From Gammaproteobacteria bacterium (lineage in GTDB: Bacteria; Pseudomonadota; Gammaproteobacteria; SZUA-229): 8,243 bases of DNA. The translations under genes were made by a program, and so were the position numbers. How positions within the stretch are numbered: the first letter of the stretch is position 1; every line of letters begins with the position of its first letter. Under the pieces are notes generated by a model. The model had not been told where the DNA came from and ran no database searches. It saw only the letters and a program-made list of their open reading frames with translations. Where the stretch lies: NCBI GenBank assembly GCA_024278435.1, contig JAJRTD010000187.1, positions 1-8,243 of the forward strand. Direction: 5' to 3'. This document shows positions 7,112 through 8,243 of the stretch, one piece after another.

Positions 7112-7213
7112 AAATGTTGAGAGCGGATATTCACCCTCAATGGTACGATTAAGTTAAACCTGACGCACAAAGTTCACGGTTTCCGGCAATGATCCTGGCA
7201 ATCGCGTCTGCAT
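7112..7213 (-). pseudogene. yceD: N-terminal part of yceD, separated by an in-frame TAA
   Basis: From ATG 7213 (AGG six bases upstream) the frame reads MQTRLPGSLPETVNFVRQV, then TAA at 7156-7154, then LNRTIEGEYPLSTF straight into the annotated frame. The opening resembles the usual DUF177 start, and the part after the stop aligns by eye with the TTLEGEVALADL segment of Pseudomonas homologues. Without the stop the protein would be about 178 residues, the normal family length (E. coli about 173). One base change (GAA or CAA to TAA) explains the stop. Confidence 0.7.
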
Positions 7214-7446
7214 AATCGACCTATTTTATAGCAATATTCATCTTCTGTATATATTTCCATACAATTCAATCCCATACAATAAAGCGCTGTACAGCGGCCT
7301 GGCAGGCCGAAAACGAACACAGGACGGACGAAACAATGCATGTTTTCCCTGTTTTGTATAAAATAACACCCCGGTACTGCGTATTATTCCATAACAATCA
7401 GTAACTTCCCCTTAATTTTCCCGTGACACGGGCAACGGCTGCACAA
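7214..7446. promoter_or_regulatory. Divergent yceD / maf control region
   Basis: This spacer separates two divergent transcription units. It contains the perfect 12-bp palindrome CGCTGTACAGCG (7285-7296), an adjoining hairpin CGGCCT-GGC-AGGCCG (7295-7309), and two direct copies of CCATACAAT (7257-7265 and 7272-7280). A TATAAAAT box lies on each strand: 7357-7364 toward maf and 7230-7223 toward yceD. The second is so close to ATG 7213 that it would give a nearly leaderless mRNA, so it may be chance. No convincing -35 box was found for either. Confidence 0.5.
7357..7364 (+). promoter_or_regulatory. Candidate -10 box for maf
   Basis: TATAAAAT, preceded by TTTTG, about 80 bases upstream of the maf ATG. 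No good -35 match lies at 15-18 bases, so it is only a candidate. Confidence 0.3.
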
Positions 7447-8025
7447 ATGAAAATAGTCCTGGCATCAACCTCACCCTTCAGAAAAGCCCTGCTAGAGCGC
7501 CTGCACATCGATTTCAGCTGTGACTCCCCCGACATTGATGAAACCCCGTTGCCGGATGAAGCCATCGAAGACATGGTGATACGCCTTGCCATTGCCAAGG
7601 CACAGGCCGTGGCCCAACGCCACCCCGATGCCCTGGTTATCGGCTCGGACCAGAGCGCGGTACTGAACGGCAGAAAACTCAGCAAACCGGGCAATTTTGA
7701 TAATGCATTCAAACAGCTGAGCCGTGCTTCCGGGCAGAAAATCACCTTCCAGACCGGCCTCTGCCTGCTCAACAGCCGCAGCGGCAATATCCAGAGCAGC
7801 TGCATACCCTACACCGTGGTTTTCAAACAACTGACCGCGGAGAAAATTGAAAATTACCTGCGCAAGGAACAACCCTATAACTGTGCCGGCAGCTTTAAAT
7901 CAGAAGGCCTGGGTATCGCCCTGTTTGAGCGCTTTGAAGGCAATGACCCGAATGCCCTGATCGGCCTGCCGTTGATTGAGCTGGTGAATTTCCTGGAAAA
8001 TGAAGGGATGGACATTCTGGCCTGA
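7447..8025 (+). CDS. yceF: Maf-family nucleotide pyrophosphatase, YceF type (7-methyl-GTP)
   Basis: Maf/HAM1-like house-cleaning enzyme that hydrolyses modified nucleoside triphosphates to the monophosphate; E. coli YceF prefers 7-methyl-GTP. The 192-residue product shows LASTSPFRKALLERL at residues 4-18, DIDETP at 29-34, the catalytic-region GSDQ with D68, and the C-terminal SFKSEGLGIALFERFEG followed by NALIGLPLIEL. These match the YceF subgroup better than the dTTP/UTP-type YhdE subgroup. ATG at 7447 gives the family N-terminus MKIVLASTSP; an in-frame GTG at 7423 would add eight unrelated residues. The ribosome site is weak. Its position, divergent from yceD-rpmF-plsX-fabH, is the same as in E. 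coli. Confidence 0.95.
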   Translation: MKIVLASTSPFRKALLERLHIDFSCDSPDIDETPLPDEAIEDMVIRLAIAKAQAVAQRHPDALVIGSDQSAVLNGRKLSKPGNFDNAFKQLSRASGQKITFQTGLCLLNSRSGNIQSSCIPYTVVFKQLTAEKIENYLRKEQPYNCAGSFKSEGLGIALFERFEGNDPNALIGLPLIELVNFLENEGMDILA

Positions 8026-8031
8026 TCCTGC

Positions 8032-8053
8032 AGGTGTAAATTTATTCGCACCT
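8032..8053. repeat. Short near-palindrome after maf
   Basis: AGGTGTAAAT, two bases, then ATTCGCACCT: 8 of 10 positions pair, with one further T-G wobble. It lies six bases past the maf stop. No T-run follows, so it is not a standard terminator. It resembles REP-type intergenic palindromes. Confidence 0.45.
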
Positions 8054-8100
8054 ACTTCTGTAGCAGTTCATAACATTAGCTGCGGGTTATACTGTACTGC

Positions 8101-8168
8101 TAAAAACTTTAAAAGCGATTCACCACAGAGACACAGAGGACACAGAGAACACAGAGAAAAGTTTTTTA
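8101..8168 (+). repeat. Family-2 dispersed repeat with CACAGAG copies
   Basis: The core TTTAAAAGCGATTCACC (8108-8124) is followed by four CACAGAG copies at 8124, 8132, 8141 and 8150, then AAAAGTTTTTT. The first 28 bases match 2765-2792 at 25 positions, and the core is the exact complement of 3943-3959. No coding potential seen. Confidence 0.7.
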
Positions 8169-8189
8169 GTTAGGGAACCTCTGAACAAG

Positions 8190-8217
8190 TGTCATTCAGA
8201 GCGTAGCGAAGAATCTT
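8190..8217 (+). repeat. Diverged family-1 left arm at window end
   Basis: TGTCATTCAGAGCG, then TAGCGAAGAATCTT, resembles the family-1 arm TGTCATCC, GCAGCG, AAGGATCTT, with a few changes. Its partner arm, if any, lies beyond the window. Confidence 0.55.
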
Positions 8218-8243
8218 ATGTCCCGTAAATATCTGATTGCACA

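Noticed and set aside
7214..7230. Strong promoter for yceD from the TATAAAAT box
   Set aside because: The box is about ten bases from ATG 7213, leaving almost no leader, and no -35 match is visible.

Overview
The window reads as a chromosomal housekeeping region of a gammaproteobacterium of moderate G+C. The protein sequences and both gene neighbourhoods match the Enterobacteria/Pseudomonas pattern: nadK next to recN, and maf/yceF divergent from yceD-rpmF-plsX-fabH. I cannot name a genus. I see no defence island, prophage, CRISPR array or new enzyme system. The unusual content is in the spacers and in one damaged gene start.

Layout: (1) 1-2767, plus strand: the right arm of a dispersed palindromic repeat, then NAD kinase (nadK) and the repair ATPase recN, separated by a short repeat-rich spacer. 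(2) 2768-3531, no credible gene: four tandem copies of a 126-127 bp palindromic unit arranged as A-B-A-B, followed by degraded repeat pieces. (3) 3532-3741, minus strand: a cold-shock protein with its own promoter. (4) 3978-7213, minus strand: an apparent operon yceD-rpmF-plsX-fabH plus a small VOC-fold gene, closed by a rho-independent terminator. (5) 7214-7446: a divergent control region. (6) 7447-8025, plus strand: maf/yceF, then more repeats to the window end.

Functionally, plsX and fabH link membrane phospholipid synthesis to the start of fatty-acid synthesis. They share a transcription unit with ribosomal protein L32 (rpmF) and the rRNA-linked DUF177 protein YceD, so lipid supply and ribosome production can be co-regulated. 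The usual continuation fabD-fabG-acpP-fabF is absent after fabH; a VOC-fold gene and a terminator stand there instead. yceD carries an in-frame TAA near its N-terminus, with recognisable family sequence on both sides of the stop.

At least two dispersed repeat families occupy most of the non-coding DNA. Family 1 is palindromic with TGTCATCC ends and lies on both sides of nadK-recN and at the window end. Family 2 has the core TTTAAAAGCGATTCACC; one copy appears to form the operon terminator.
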